DNA from: JBOGGN01 sp050744165
GTDB taxonomy: Bacteria; Actinomycetota; Acidimicrobiia; Acidimicrobiales; Palsa-688
NCBI GenBank assembly: GCA_050744165.1
Contig: JBOGGN010000196.1
Span: 1-29,919, forward strand
DNA length: 29,919 nucleotides
Direction of reading: 5' to 3'
Part shown: positions 1 to 8,600 of the stretch, in pieces
Numbering within the stretch: position 1 is the stretch's first letter
Layout: every line of letters starts with the position of its first letter
Position numbers and translations under genes: made by a program
The notes under the pieces: generated by a model
Databases searched by the model: none
The model's input: the letters and a program-made list of their open reading frames with translations, nothing else
Told to the model about the DNA's origin: nothing

Positions 1-80
1 CGCGAACAGGACATCCCAACGCTGTCGCCCCATCAACGACACAGCAAGGACCAACCCGCCCCGCCGCATCCCCGCCCTCA

Positions 81-962
81 ATGACGCCGAACAGCCCCCG
101 CGTCCTCAAGCAGCGTGTCGCTCAACAACGTCGGAGGCCCGGTTCCCAACCTTTCAACACGGAGCAGAGCCGGGTAACGCCGGCGGCCACAAGTAGCTTC
201 GAGCCAGTGACGGCGCCGGGCTGCGGGATCACCCTTGGTCTCGGTGCGGCCGCCGCTGTCGGGTGGCCCGCCGTCGAGGACTGCCGTGGGGTCGTGATCG
301 CCTCCTTCGATCAGGCCGCTTACGTGCGGTTGCCGGACGGTGTGATTGCCTTGACCGGGGTCTGCGTGCCCCCAGGTCCGACCTACATCACCGGTGCCGT
401 CGACCCCCGCTCCTTGCGGACCAGCAGCGCATTCGTCGCTCGGGCGGGCTGGTTGGATGGGGCAACCATCTGGGAGGGCCGGCTCCCACTTCGACCCCCG
501 GACGACGACGGGGTCCTTGGCCCACTAGCAATGTTGGCGGCTCGCTCGCCGCTTCTGCGACCCCCCCTGGTGCGCCGGTGGCGGTGCGCGACCAGCCACC
601 AAGATCTCAGGAGTGTGTGCCGGATCCTCGGCGGTCTGGGACCGGGGCTGACACCGAGTGGCGACGACGCCCTGGCCGGGATTCTGTTGGCGGAACGGCT
701 GCGCCACCCCGACGACGAGGCCAGGCTCGTCCAGGCCGCCGGCGGTGTGGCGACCCATGACATCAGCCGCGCCTTTCTTCATTGGGCGGCCCGGGGGCAG
801 AGCATCGAGCCCGTCCACCGGCTGCTCGGGGGTGACGGATCCGCAACCGGAGCACTGGAGGAATATGGCCATTCCTCCGGCGCCGACCTGGCGCTGGGGC
901 TGTGGTGGGGCCTCACGGGCGAGGACCCACCGGCGACTGGCGAGGTCCTCGCCCCTGGCTAG
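81..962 (+). CDS. DUF2877 (AllH-like) family protein
   Basis: The protein is 293 residues. The family hallmark is the glycine-rich motif GGLGPGLTPSGDD at residues 184-196, followed by a helical tail with a DISRAFLHWAARG segment, as in DUF2877/AllH proteins. In E. coli AllH is one of three subunits of oxamate carbamoyltransferase (AllFGH). No AllF or AllG partner is visible here, so the substrate cannot be inferred. The first ~65 residues are low-complexity and unlike the family, so the true start may lie well downstream of the ATG at 81; no clear Shine-Dalgarno sequence decides it. It is convergent with the solute-binding protein gene: both stop codons sit in one CTAG palindrome at 959-962, leaving no room for a terminator between them. 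Confidence 0.8.
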   Translation: MTPNSPRVLKQRVAQQRRRPGSQPFNTEQSRVTPAATSSFEPVTAPGCGITLGLGAAAAVGWPAVEDCRGVVIASFDQAAYVRLPDGVIALTGVCVPPGPTYITGAVDPRSLRTSSAFVARAGWLDGATIWEGRLPLRPPDDDGVLGPLAMLAARSPLLRPPLVRRWRCATSHQDLRSVCRILGGLGPGLTPSGDDALAGILLAERLRHPDDEARLVQAAGGVATHDISRAFLHWAARGQSIEPVHRLLGGDGSATGALEEYGHSSGADLALGLWWGLTGEDPPATGEVLAPG

Positions 963-1921
963 GGCCGCACGGTCGTCGTGGTGGCCGTGGTGGTGGGGGC
1001 CCGTGGCGGCGCAAGCGCAGGCAAGATCCCGGGATCGGAGATGGCGCCGGCTTGCAGGTGCCAGGTATGGAGGATGTTGGCGTAGCGACCATCGTCGATC
1101 AATGTCTTCATGGCGGCCTGGACTGCGGCGGCCAAGGGACCCGGCGCCGTTGCGATCCCGTAAAGCATCGGGTCGATGGGCGCCCCGGCGAGCATGAGTT
1201 GACCCTTCGACTGGCCCACTGCGTACTCGGCGGCTTCGGCGAGGAAGAAGCCCAGCTGGACTCGCCCGCTCTCCACCGCGATTTCGGCGGCTTGCAGATT
1301 CTGGAAGATCAAGACGTTGCTCGCCGGCTTCTGCTTGGACTCGCACAGCTGGACCTGCGCCTTAGCGGCCACCTCCTCTGCCGTGCCGCTGGCCACCGCC
1401 ACCGAGTAGCCGCACAGCAAGCTGGGATCGCTGACTGCAACCGGCCTCTTTTGCGCCTCGAACAGCGCCTCGCCGGAGGTGAAGTACGTCACGAGATCGT
1501 CCTGCGCCCGATTGGTGGCGCGGTCGGCGATCGACGACATACCGAGATCCAATTGGCCGGAGGCCACTTCCGGGAGGATGCTGGGAAGCGGTCCATCAAC
1601 GAGGCGGACCTTCAGTCCCAGGACTCCACCGATCGCATTGACCAGATCGGCGTCCAGTCCCACCACGCTGTGGCCGTCGGGGGCCAGGAACTCGTCGGGT
1701 AGGTCGACGGCGTCCAGCCCAACCATGAGGACGCCGCGCCCCCGAAGAGCAGCCGGTACCAAACCAGCCGCCGCCGCCGACCGGGGTGGCGCCCCTCCGG
1801 CCTGCCTGCCGGCATGGCACCCAAGCGCCACCATGGCCAAGGCGACGCCAGCAGCGACTGCCGCCGACCCAGAACGAAACCGTCGTGCCCGGACAAAGGC
1901 CGTGATACGGACGTTCCTCAT
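959..1921 (-). CDS. Family-3 extracellular solute-binding lipoprotein (amino-acid ABC type)
   Basis: This is a 320-residue periplasmic-binding-protein-like lipoprotein. The N-terminus has arginines, a hydrophobic segment and a lipobox, VALGC, with the lipidated Cys at residue 35. The mature part has the family-3 pattern: a GLDADLVNAIGGVLGLKV segment, then a GQLDLGMSSI segment, then ligand-lobe strands. It ends in a Pro/Thr-rich tail. It probably captures a polar amino acid or similar small solute at the outer face of the membrane. No permease or ATPase gene adjoins it, so it is an orphan binding protein. I chose ATG 1921; a longer reading from TTG 1951 would overlap the likely -10 box at 1951-1956. 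Confidence 0.85.
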   Translation of the reverse strand: MRNVRITAFVRARRFRSGSAAVAAGVALAMVALGCHAGRQAGGAPPRSAAAAGLVPAALRGRGVLMVGLDAVDLPDEFLAPDGHSVVGLDADLVNAIGGVLGLKVRLVDGPLPSILPEVASGQLDLGMSSIADRATNRAQDDLVTYFTSGEALFEAQKRPVAVSDPSLLCGYSVAVASGTAEEVAAKAQVQLCESKQKPASNVLIFQNLQAAEIAVESGRVQLGFFLAEAAEYAVGQSKGQLMLAGAPIDPMLYGIATAPGPLAAAVQAAMKTLIDDGRYANILHTWHLQAGAISDPGILPALAPPRAPTTTATTTTVRP

Positions 1922-1934
1922 TCTATCGGCCGAA

Positions 1935-1980
1935 ACTGACTCATAAGCCAAGTATAAAGAGTCACCAGATGACTCTTATG
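1935..1980 (-). promoter_or_regulatory. Promoter/operator of the solute-binding protein gene with TGACTC repeats
   Basis: On the minus strand a TATACT hexamer (complement of 1951-1956) fits a -10 box about 30 bases ahead of the ATG at 1921. Around it are three copies of TGACTC or its complement: 1937-1942, 1959-1964 and 1970-1975. The last two form a perfect 8-bp inverted repeat, AAGAGTCA (1957-1964) and TGACTCTT (1970-1977), with a 5-base spacer. Its position suggests a repressor or activator site; the binding protein is unknown. No convincing -35 box was seen. Confidence 0.45.
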
Positions 1981-2057
1981 ACCCTTTCGGGACACAGTTC
2001 GGGTGCTAGCGTCGCACGCTGCGTTTGTGTCGGTCAGACCCCGGGTATATCGAGCGC

Positions 2058-2330
2058 ATGGGTATTGGAACTGGTATTTTCCTGCTAGCAGTGGGCGCTG
2101 TATTGCGCTACGCCGTCACTGTCCAGACATCGGGCGTCAACCTGCATGTCGTGGGAGACATTTTGATGATTGTCGGAATCATCGGCATTCTCGTTTCCCT
2201 CTTTTTCTGGAGCAGTTGGGGCGGGTTCGGTTCGAGGGGAAGGGATCGCTACGTGGACCGCCGCACGGTGGTCGACCGGGACCCCTATCTCGAGCGGCGT
2301 ACAGTCGTCGATGATCGATCCATCTACTAA
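2058..2330 (+). CDS. DUF6458 family small membrane protein
   Basis: The protein is 90 residues. It starts MGIGTGIFLLAVGAVLRYAV and has two hydrophobic segments (about residues 4-22 and 30-50), the second ending FFWSSWGG. A charged tail follows with two copies of an RRTVVD motif and several tyrosines. This layout matches DUF6458, a small actinobacterial membrane family of unknown function. I chose the ATG at 2058 because it begins exactly at the conserved MGIGTGI segment; an upstream ATG at 2025 would add unrelated residues. The gene is followed by the hairpin at 2360-2395. Confidence 0.8.
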   Translation: MGIGTGIFLLAVGAVLRYAVTVQTSGVNLHVVGDILMIVGIIGILVSLFFWSSWGGFGSRGRDRYVDRRTVVDRDPYLERRTVVDDRSIY

Positions 2331-2359
2331 CCACTCCTAAACAACCAAACACATCACCC

Positions 2360-2395
2360 CACGAGCCAGGCTGTCTGCGGATAGCCTGGCTCGTG
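2360..2395. terminator. Bidirectional hairpin terminator
   Basis: A perfect 13-bp inverted repeat, CACGAGCCAGGCT (2360-2372) and AGCCTGGCTCGTG (2383-2395), flanks a 10-base loop. It lies between the stop codons of two convergent genes (2330 and 2415). No long T-run follows on either strand, so it is a stem-type terminator of the kind common in high-GC genomes. Confidence 0.75.
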
Positions 2396-2414
2396 GCGCG
2401 CCTGCGCTAAGCCG

Positions 2415-4223
2415 CTAGCGGCAGTTGGAGTCCCGGCACGGTGACCCAGGGTGGCTTCCATTGGTGCCCGGGGTGAACGACACCCCCCGCACCACCTGTC
2501 CGTAGGTGGGCACCAGGACCGTCGAGAAGTTCTCACCGGCGGCCTGGGCGGCGGTGCTGTTGCTCAACGTGTCAGTGATGGAGACGAGGGCGTTGGGGTC
2601 GGCGCCTTGGTCGCCGCTGAAGCTCACCGTCGAGGTGCTGGCCCAGATGGTGACGGTGCCGTCGCCGTTGACCCGGCCCGTCAGGTTGCGCAACCCGTCC
2701 ACTCCCGGGGACCACGGCCCGGTGACGGTGGTCACCACGCCCTTGCCATTGACCGTGGTGTAGGAGTTGTTGCCCGTCGGGTAGTCCTTGCCCCCGGCAC
2801 TGGTGACTGAGTACTGCTGCCCCAGGTTGAGGCCGCCCTGCAGGGTGTATTGGAGCTGCCACTCAGTGCCGTTGAACACCCACTTCTGCAGCCCCGCGGT
2901 CTTCGATACGGCCGCCGCGGTGTACTCACCGTTGGGTCCGGCGGTCGACGAGAACGCGTTGTCGCCGGCCCCCTCGTCGGCCACGTACACGGTGGTCGAG
3001 TTGGCGAACCAGATCCCGAAGGGGTACAGGCTGGCGTCGGTCGCCCCCTTGGCCAGGGCGGTCGGGAACCCCGCCAGCACGCAGGTGTTGGTGGGTGTCA
3101 GGCCGGGGTTGGCAGTCGTCAGTCCCAAGGCGGCGTCGGTAGTGCTGAATGACGGGGAGGAGAAGGTGGCCGCCGAGGGAAGGGTCGCTCCCGCGTGCGG
3201 GGTTCCGACGCCTGTGGCCGGGCACTCGGCGCCGGTCGTATCGAGGAAGTACACCGTGTTGATGCCGTTGCTGCCGCTGCCCTTGGTGTAGTAGATGACA
3301 TTCCCGTTCACCGCCAGGCCCCGGAAGTTGTCGTCCTTGGCCGACTTGTCAGCCTTGGTGTTGGCCGGCAGCTGCAGGATGTTGAAGTTGCCCATCGGCG
3401 TCGGCCCGCCAGGCGACTGCGCCACCCCGGGCAGGTTGGAGGCCGCCATGATCTGCGATCCCGCCCCGGTAACGACACCCTCGGGCTCAGGGTTGTTGCC
3501 GTTGCCGGCGTTGCCCGCCATGTAGATGGTGTGGTTGGCCTCGTTCAGGATGGCCGCCCGCCCGTTATTGCCGCTGTAGGCGTTGGTCTCGGTGAAATCG
3601 AACTTCCCGTTCTCGTCAAGCTGCGCCACTGCTCGGTAGTCCGCAGCGGTGGGACCGGAGTTGGTCGGGTCGATCGCACCAGGCGTGTTCGAGTTCGACA
3701 CGTCGATGGCGGCGACGGGGGCCACATAGCCCATGAACGTGACGTAGTTGCCCCCGGTCGACTGGTTGAGCGCAACCTCGGATTTGGAGGAGAAACTGGT
3801 GACCATTTGGTTCCGGTTCGGCGTCAGCCCCTGGGAACTGTTGGGAACCTCGACCGACCCCACTTGGGTCCCCGTCATTGGGTTCAGCTCGTCGAGCACG
3901 ATCGGCTGCGTGACGCCGAAGCTGGCGTCCATCCCGTCGTTGTTGAACACGATCGGGTAGGTGCCGTTGGCCTCCGCGGTCACGCAGGGATCGTCGGCCA
4001 GCGTGCCGCACCCAGGCGGAAGTTGCGTGCTCCCGGCGTCGATGTTGGCGTCGGATGCCCAGACGCTGGTCGACACGAGGAGGTTGCCCGGGGTCAGGTG
4101 CGCCGCCGCCACCGCGGACCCCGCGGGCGCCACCGCGAAGGCGGCAATCCCCCCAAAAGCCGCCAGGGCCGCCATGGACAGGCTCGTCCGGTTCCTGCGC
4201 CGCCCAACACGATTGAGACTCAT
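2415..4223 (-). CDS. Secreted protein of unknown function, possible beta-propeller
   Basis: The protein is 602 residues. It has an arginine-rich N-terminus (GRRRNR at residues 7-12) and a long Ala-rich hydrophobic core, with a likely signal peptidase site after about residue 41. This resembles a Sec or Tat signal, but a true twin-arginine motif is not clear. The mature part is rich in Gly, Asn, Thr and Ser, with repeated short strand-like segments such as HTIYMAGNAGNG, VIYYTKGSG and TVYVADEGAGDN. That pattern suggests a beta-propeller or related repeat fold. Six cysteines in the mature part could form disulfides; four are in the N- and C-terminal regions. I do not recognise a family. ATG 4223 is preceded by GAGGGG at a suitable distance; the frame is open further upstream but without signal-like sequence. 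The gene is divergent from the methyltransferase gene. Confidence 0.7.
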   Translation of the reverse strand: MSLNRVGRRRNRTSLSMAALAAFGGIAAFAVAPAGSAVAAAHLTPGNLLVSTSVWASDANIDAGSTQLPPGCGTLADDPCVTAEANGTYPIVFNNDGMDASFGVTQPIVLDELNPMTGTQVGSVEVPNSSQGLTPNRNQMVTSFSSKSEVALNQSTGGNYVTFMGYVAPVAAIDVSNSNTPGAIDPTNSGPTAADYRAVAQLDENGKFDFTETNAYSGNNGRAAILNEANHTIYMAGNAGNGNNPEPEGVVTGAGSQIMAASNLPGVAQSPGGPTPMGNFNILQLPANTKADKSAKDDNFRGLAVNGNVIYYTKGSGSNGINTVYFLDTTGAECPATGVGTPHAGATLPSAATFSSPSFSTTDAALGLTTANPGLTPTNTCVLAGFPTALAKGATDASLYPFGIWFANSTTVYVADEGAGDNAFSSTAGPNGEYTAAAVSKTAGLQKWVFNGTEWQLQYTLQGGLNLGQQYSVTSAGGKDYPTGNNSYTTVNGKGVVTTVTGPWSPGVDGLRNLTGRVNGDGTVTIWASTSTVSFSGDQGADPNALVSITDTLSNSTAAQAAGENFSTVLVPTYGQVVRGVSFTPGTNGSHPGSPCRDSNCR

Positions 4224-4265
4224 GATTCCCCTCGCCCGTAAATCCGCCACGCCTGTGCGGCGGCG

Positions 4266-4300
4266 GCGATCAAGATAAAGAACGCAGGTGAACCTGAGGT
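4266..4300 (-). promoter_or_regulatory. Possible promoter/operator of the secreted-protein gene
   Basis: In the 160-bp divergent region, an inverted repeat CAGGT-GA-ACCTG spans 4285-4296. A TATCTT hexamer (complement of 4272-4277) follows it on the minus strand and could be a -10 box. The dyad would then cover the spacer or -35 zone of the secreted-protein promoter. This is a weak inference from spacing only. Confidence 0.25.
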
Positions 4301-4383
4301 GACCAATCGACGAACATGCCGCGACGCCCACTCCAACTTCACATGCTGACGCCGCCCGGGTCGTCCCCGCTCGAGGCGCCCCG

Positions 4384-5616
4384 ATGACGACCGAGGTGCT
4401 CATCCCCACCGCCATGGTGGCGGGCGGGGCGGCCCTGGCGCACGACGAAGCGGGCCGGGTGGTCTTCGTCGACGGTGCCCTACCCGGTGAAACCGTCGCC
4501 GTTCAGCTCACCGAGGCCCGCGCGGACTACGCCCGGGGCCACGCCATCGAGGTGTTGGAGGCCTCTCCCGACCGCGTCGAGCCTCCGTGCCCCGCGGTGG
4601 CCCGGGGCTGCGGCGGATGCACCTGGCAGCACATCGCGCGCGAGGCCCAGGCTCGCCTCAAGGCGGGCATCGTGGTCGACGCCCTGCACCGCATCGGCCA
4701 CCTCTGGGGGCCGCCCGAACCAACCGTGGTGGCGCTCTCCGAGCCGGCGTTGCGCACCACCGCCCGCCTCAGCGTCTCGCCCGCCGGCCGGGCCGGCTAC
4801 CGCCCCCGCCGCCGCACCGGCGCCGTCGAGACCGACTCCTGCCTGGCCGCCCACCCGCTGCTGGAAGAGCTCATCGTTTCCAGTCGCTTCCCCGGCGCCG
4901 AGGAGGTCCTACTCCGCGTCGGGGTGGCCTCGGGTCAACGCCGAGCCCGGCCGCGCCCGAATCTGGGCCGGGAAAAGGCGCAGCTCCCTTCCGACGTCGT
5001 CCTCCCGAGCGACGGGGAACCGGCACCGGTGACCGAGGTCGTCGCTGGGCGAAGCTTCCAAATCAGCCTCGACTCCTTTTTCCAACCCGGTCCGGTGGCA
5101 GCCGAAGCTCTTGTGAACGCGGTCGCCGCGGCACTCGAAGCCCCCGGGGAAGCCGCCAGCGCGTTGGCATCAGGAAGGCACGAACTGATCGACGCCTACG
5201 CCGGGGTGGGCTTGTTCGCCTCCGTCTTCGGCGCCCGCCTCGGCATCCCGGTGACGGCGATCGAAAGCGACCTCTCGGCGGTGGCCGACGCCCGGATCAA
5301 CCTGGCCGGCATGGACGCCAAGATCGCCCGCGTCGATGTCGGCCGCTGGCGGCGCCGACGCGGCGACGCGGCTGTCGGCGCCGTCATCGCCGATCCGCCC
5401 CGACCTGGCTTGGGCCGCCCCGGTGTGACGGCGCTGGTCGCCACGCGGACCCCTCGGCTGGTGCTGGTGAGCTGCGACCCGGCCTCGCTCGGTCGGGACA
5501 CGGCCCTGCTCCGCCAAGCCGGTTACAACCTGGCGTCCGTGGCGCTCGTCGACTCGTTCCCACACACCTTCCACGTCGAAACCGTCAGCCGGTTCGACCG
5601 GGCGGACGGAACCTAA
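4384..5616 (+). CDS. Class I SAM-dependent RNA (uracil-C5) methyltransferase, RlmD/TrmA family
   Basis: The enzyme is 410 residues and transfers a methyl group from S-adenosylmethionine to C5 of a uridine in rRNA or tRNA. Residues 1-60 look like a TRAM RNA-binding domain. Cysteines C69, C76 and C79 (within CPAVARGCGGCTW) plus C153 match the iron-sulfur ligands of RlmCD-type enzymes. The SAM loop is DAYAGVGLFA (270-279), the motif DPPR lies at 337-340, the catalytic cysteine is C364 in LVSCDP, and E399 in HVETV is the expected general base. Length and motif order are those of the family. The exact target base cannot be told from sequence. The ATG at 4384 begins at the TRAM domain. The gene is convergent with the STAND/TPR gene. 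Confidence 0.92.
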   Translation: MTTEVLIPTAMVAGGAALAHDEAGRVVFVDGALPGETVAVQLTEARADYARGHAIEVLEASPDRVEPPCPAVARGCGGCTWQHIAREAQARLKAGIVVDALHRIGHLWGPPEPTVVALSEPALRTTARLSVSPAGRAGYRPRRRTGAVETDSCLAAHPLLEELIVSSRFPGAEEVLLRVGVASGQRRARPRPNLGREKAQLPSDVVLPSDGEPAPVTEVVAGRSFQISLDSFFQPGPVAAEALVNAVAAALEAPGEAASALASGRHELIDAYAGVGLFASVFGARLGIPVTAIESDLSAVADARINLAGMDAKIARVDVGRWRRRRGDAAVGAVIADPPRPGLGRPGVTALVATRTPRLVLVSCDPASLGRDTALLRQAGYNLASVALVDSFPHTFHVETVSRFDRADGT

Positions 5617-5676
5617 GGAAAGATCGGCCAAACGGCGGGGCCGCAAGAACCGTTACCAGCGTCGGGCGCCGGCCGG

Positions 5677-8600
5677 TCACCTGCTCTTGCGCCGGCCACC
5701 AAACATGCGTCGACGCAACGACGTTCGCCCGACCTGAGCGTCGGCTGACTCCCCCGCTGCCTCCGCGGCGGCATCTTCCTCGGCTACCTCCCCGGACTCG
5801 GCATAAGGCTCCCCGGATTCGCCGTCAGGCTCCTCGCCCACAAGGGCGTCGCCGGCTGCCTCGACAGTCTCCTCCACGGGTGCCGCCTCGCCACCCGCCA
5901 CCGGCTCTTCAACGGACACCTCAAGGGTCGACTGCCCCGACGTCGCCTCGCGAGCCTTGGCGCCGGGCGCGCCGGTGTCGGCCGGCTCAGGGTCCGCGGT
6001 TGGCCCGGACAGGTAGCGTTCGGTGTCTGGAGCCTGGTCGGGCAGGGCCGAGTCCGACGGCTCGTCGTCGTCCCCGCCGACTCTGGGCCACGGCGACGAT
6101 GGAGCCTCCGCCTCCGCCTCGGACTCCGCCTCGGACTCCGCGGGAGCTTCAGCCTCGGGCGGAGGAGGAGGTTCCGGCTCGGCGAACTCGATCTCCAGTT
6201 GGCGTGCTACCTCGTCGAGCCCGGCGTCGCGAAGGTGATGCACGGCGTCATCGGCATAAGCCCTCCGCTCGGTCGACTCGGTGGAAGCCCTGGCAGCGCC
6301 AGCGAGGCTCACGCCAGCGTTGGCGGTGCGTCCGACTGAGTCGTACAGCCGGGCCGCTTCGAGGAACAGCAGCAAGGCTTCAGGGACCTGCTCGCATGTC
6401 TGGCAGACGATGGCACCAACCTGGCGGGCGTTGGCCGCACCTAGGACATCGCCGATCTCGTCGTATGCCTTTTGCGCGGCTCGGACCAGGTGAGCAGCGT
6501 CGGCCACCGCACCGCGGCCCAGCGCCACCTGGCTCAGTTGCAAAGTCGCGTTGGCGACACCAATTCGATCGCCGAACTGCTCGTACGCCGTCAAGGCCTG
6601 CTGCAGGCGTTGCTGAGCTTGGAGCCAACGCCCTCGAGCCAAATCGATCTGCCCGAGCTGAAGCGACACGTTGGCGATGCCAATCGCGTCGCCGACGACT
6701 TCGTAGCCCGCCAGGGCGCCCCCGAAACGACGCTCAGCGATTTCGAACCGCCCCCGAGCCAACTCCACCTGGCCCAGCTGGAGGCAGGCGTTGGCGAATC
6801 CGACTTTGTCTGCCGCTTGCTCGTAGCCGTCCAGCGCATTGACGAATCGACGCTCGGCATCATCGACGCGGCCGCGGGCCAACTCCAACTGCCCGAGTTG
6901 CAGGGATGCATTTGCGTATCCAAGCGAGTCACCGGCCTTCTCGTAGCGACCGACGGCGTAGTCCAACCGCTCCTCGGCTTCGTCGAAACGACCCCTCGCC
7001 AAGTGGACGCGAACCAGTTCGAGGCTGGCATTGGCTTCGCCCACCGGTCGGGCGCTGGCCGCAAAATCGTTCAGCGCGGCCTGAAGTTGCAGCTCGGCGC
7101 CTTCGAGGAGCCCAAGCTCGAGATCGATCAGTCCAAGTTCGAATCGGACACGACCCTGGCCCACGGCATCGGCACCAGATTCGAAACGTTCGAGCGCCTC
7201 GTTCAGATCGGCGCCAGCATTCCGGTAGTCGGTGCAGAAACGCTCGGTGCGCCCCAGCTGGCACAACACCTCGGCCAACGACCCTTCGTCGCCCCCTTGA
7301 CGTAAGGAGGCGACCACGGCCCGAGACATGAGGACCGACGTGCCGAAGCGACGCTGATCCTCCAGCTGGGCCGCAATTCGCGTCGCCACCGCCATTTTCG
7401 CCGCTCGGGCAGCACTCTCGGCCTCCGTCATCGGGCTCACAACGGGGCCAGCGGTCTCGACGTTCTGGCTTTCGACCGGAGATTCGTCCGCTTGATCCGA
7501 GGCGCCGTCCGCCTGCTCCGACCCGGCAGTGGCGGCCACTGCCCCCTCCTCTTTGCCCTCTCCGTCGTCTTCACCCTGACCGTCCCCTTCGCCCTCCGGC
7601 GCGTCTACCCCGGACTCCGCGACCGGGTCGGCGGGAACTGCCAAGGCCTCTTGAGGGGCGCCAACCGGCGGCGGCACCAGCGACGTCTCTATGAGCCGCA
7701 GCAGGGTGCGATCCAGAGCGTCGGCCTCAAGACCTGAGGAGTGAAGCAGGATGGCAGCGCACGCCAGGTCGAAGGTCCCGTCAGGTAGGGCGGGCCGGCC
7801 TGCCAACGCCGCCAGGGTGGCGCCCTGACGGGACAGCCAGGAGTCGGCGCTGCGAGTATCGGGCCGGGTGGCGGTGGCCGGCGCCCGGCGACCTCTTTCG
7901 CCGCGTCCCCCTCGACCGCGACCACTTCCGGCGCCCGTCCCGGCGGCGCCTGTCGTCGTCATTCCGCCCGCGCCATTCGGAGTTTCGGGCGTCTCCGCGC
8001 CCGCGGTGCCGCCCTCAGGGCGATCCAGGGATGGCACGGGACCCACGACCTTTCGCCCCCACGACACATAGTCGCCCCAGAGAGCGTCGACCGTGTCGGC
8101 GCTGAGCCCCGCCGCCACCGGGGGCAGCCGGAGAGAGGACGGGACCCGAACGCCCGCCTCGCACCGGCGAGCGACGCCGACGGCATAGAGGTGGATGAGG
8201 CGTTCCCGGGCACCGTCGATCCACGCCAATACCGTTTGGACGTCCCTTTCGGCCAGGCCCGAGGGCAGCAGGGACAGGGCGCCCCACGCCGCACGATCGT
8301 CGGCATCGAGCATCGCGAAGGTGACCGGCAGGGCGAAGTCCAGGCCCTTCAACCCCTCAATCACGGGAGCGACACGGACCCCGACGACCTCGAGGTCACC
8401 GTCGGCGGCGGCACCGCTCAGCAGGGTGAGGGCCTGCGGGAGGCCGTCGCAGGACGCCACGAGGGCACCTGTGCGGAGATCAGTGGCGAGGCGCGGCGCC
8501 CGGGCAAGGAACAGTTCGCTGGCGTCAGCCTCCCGGTCGAATCCGGACACCTCGACGATCTCGGTCCACGGGCGGCCGATCGACAGGTCCGTCACCTTGC

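Noticed and set aside
1..80. Possible end of an upstream gene
   Set aside because: No frame reads as recognisable protein in these 80 bases.
4587..6842. 751-codon plus-strand open frame
   Set aside because: It shadows the methyltransferase and the STAND gene, is composed mostly of Arg, Pro and Gly, and crosses two convergent genes that have clear domains.
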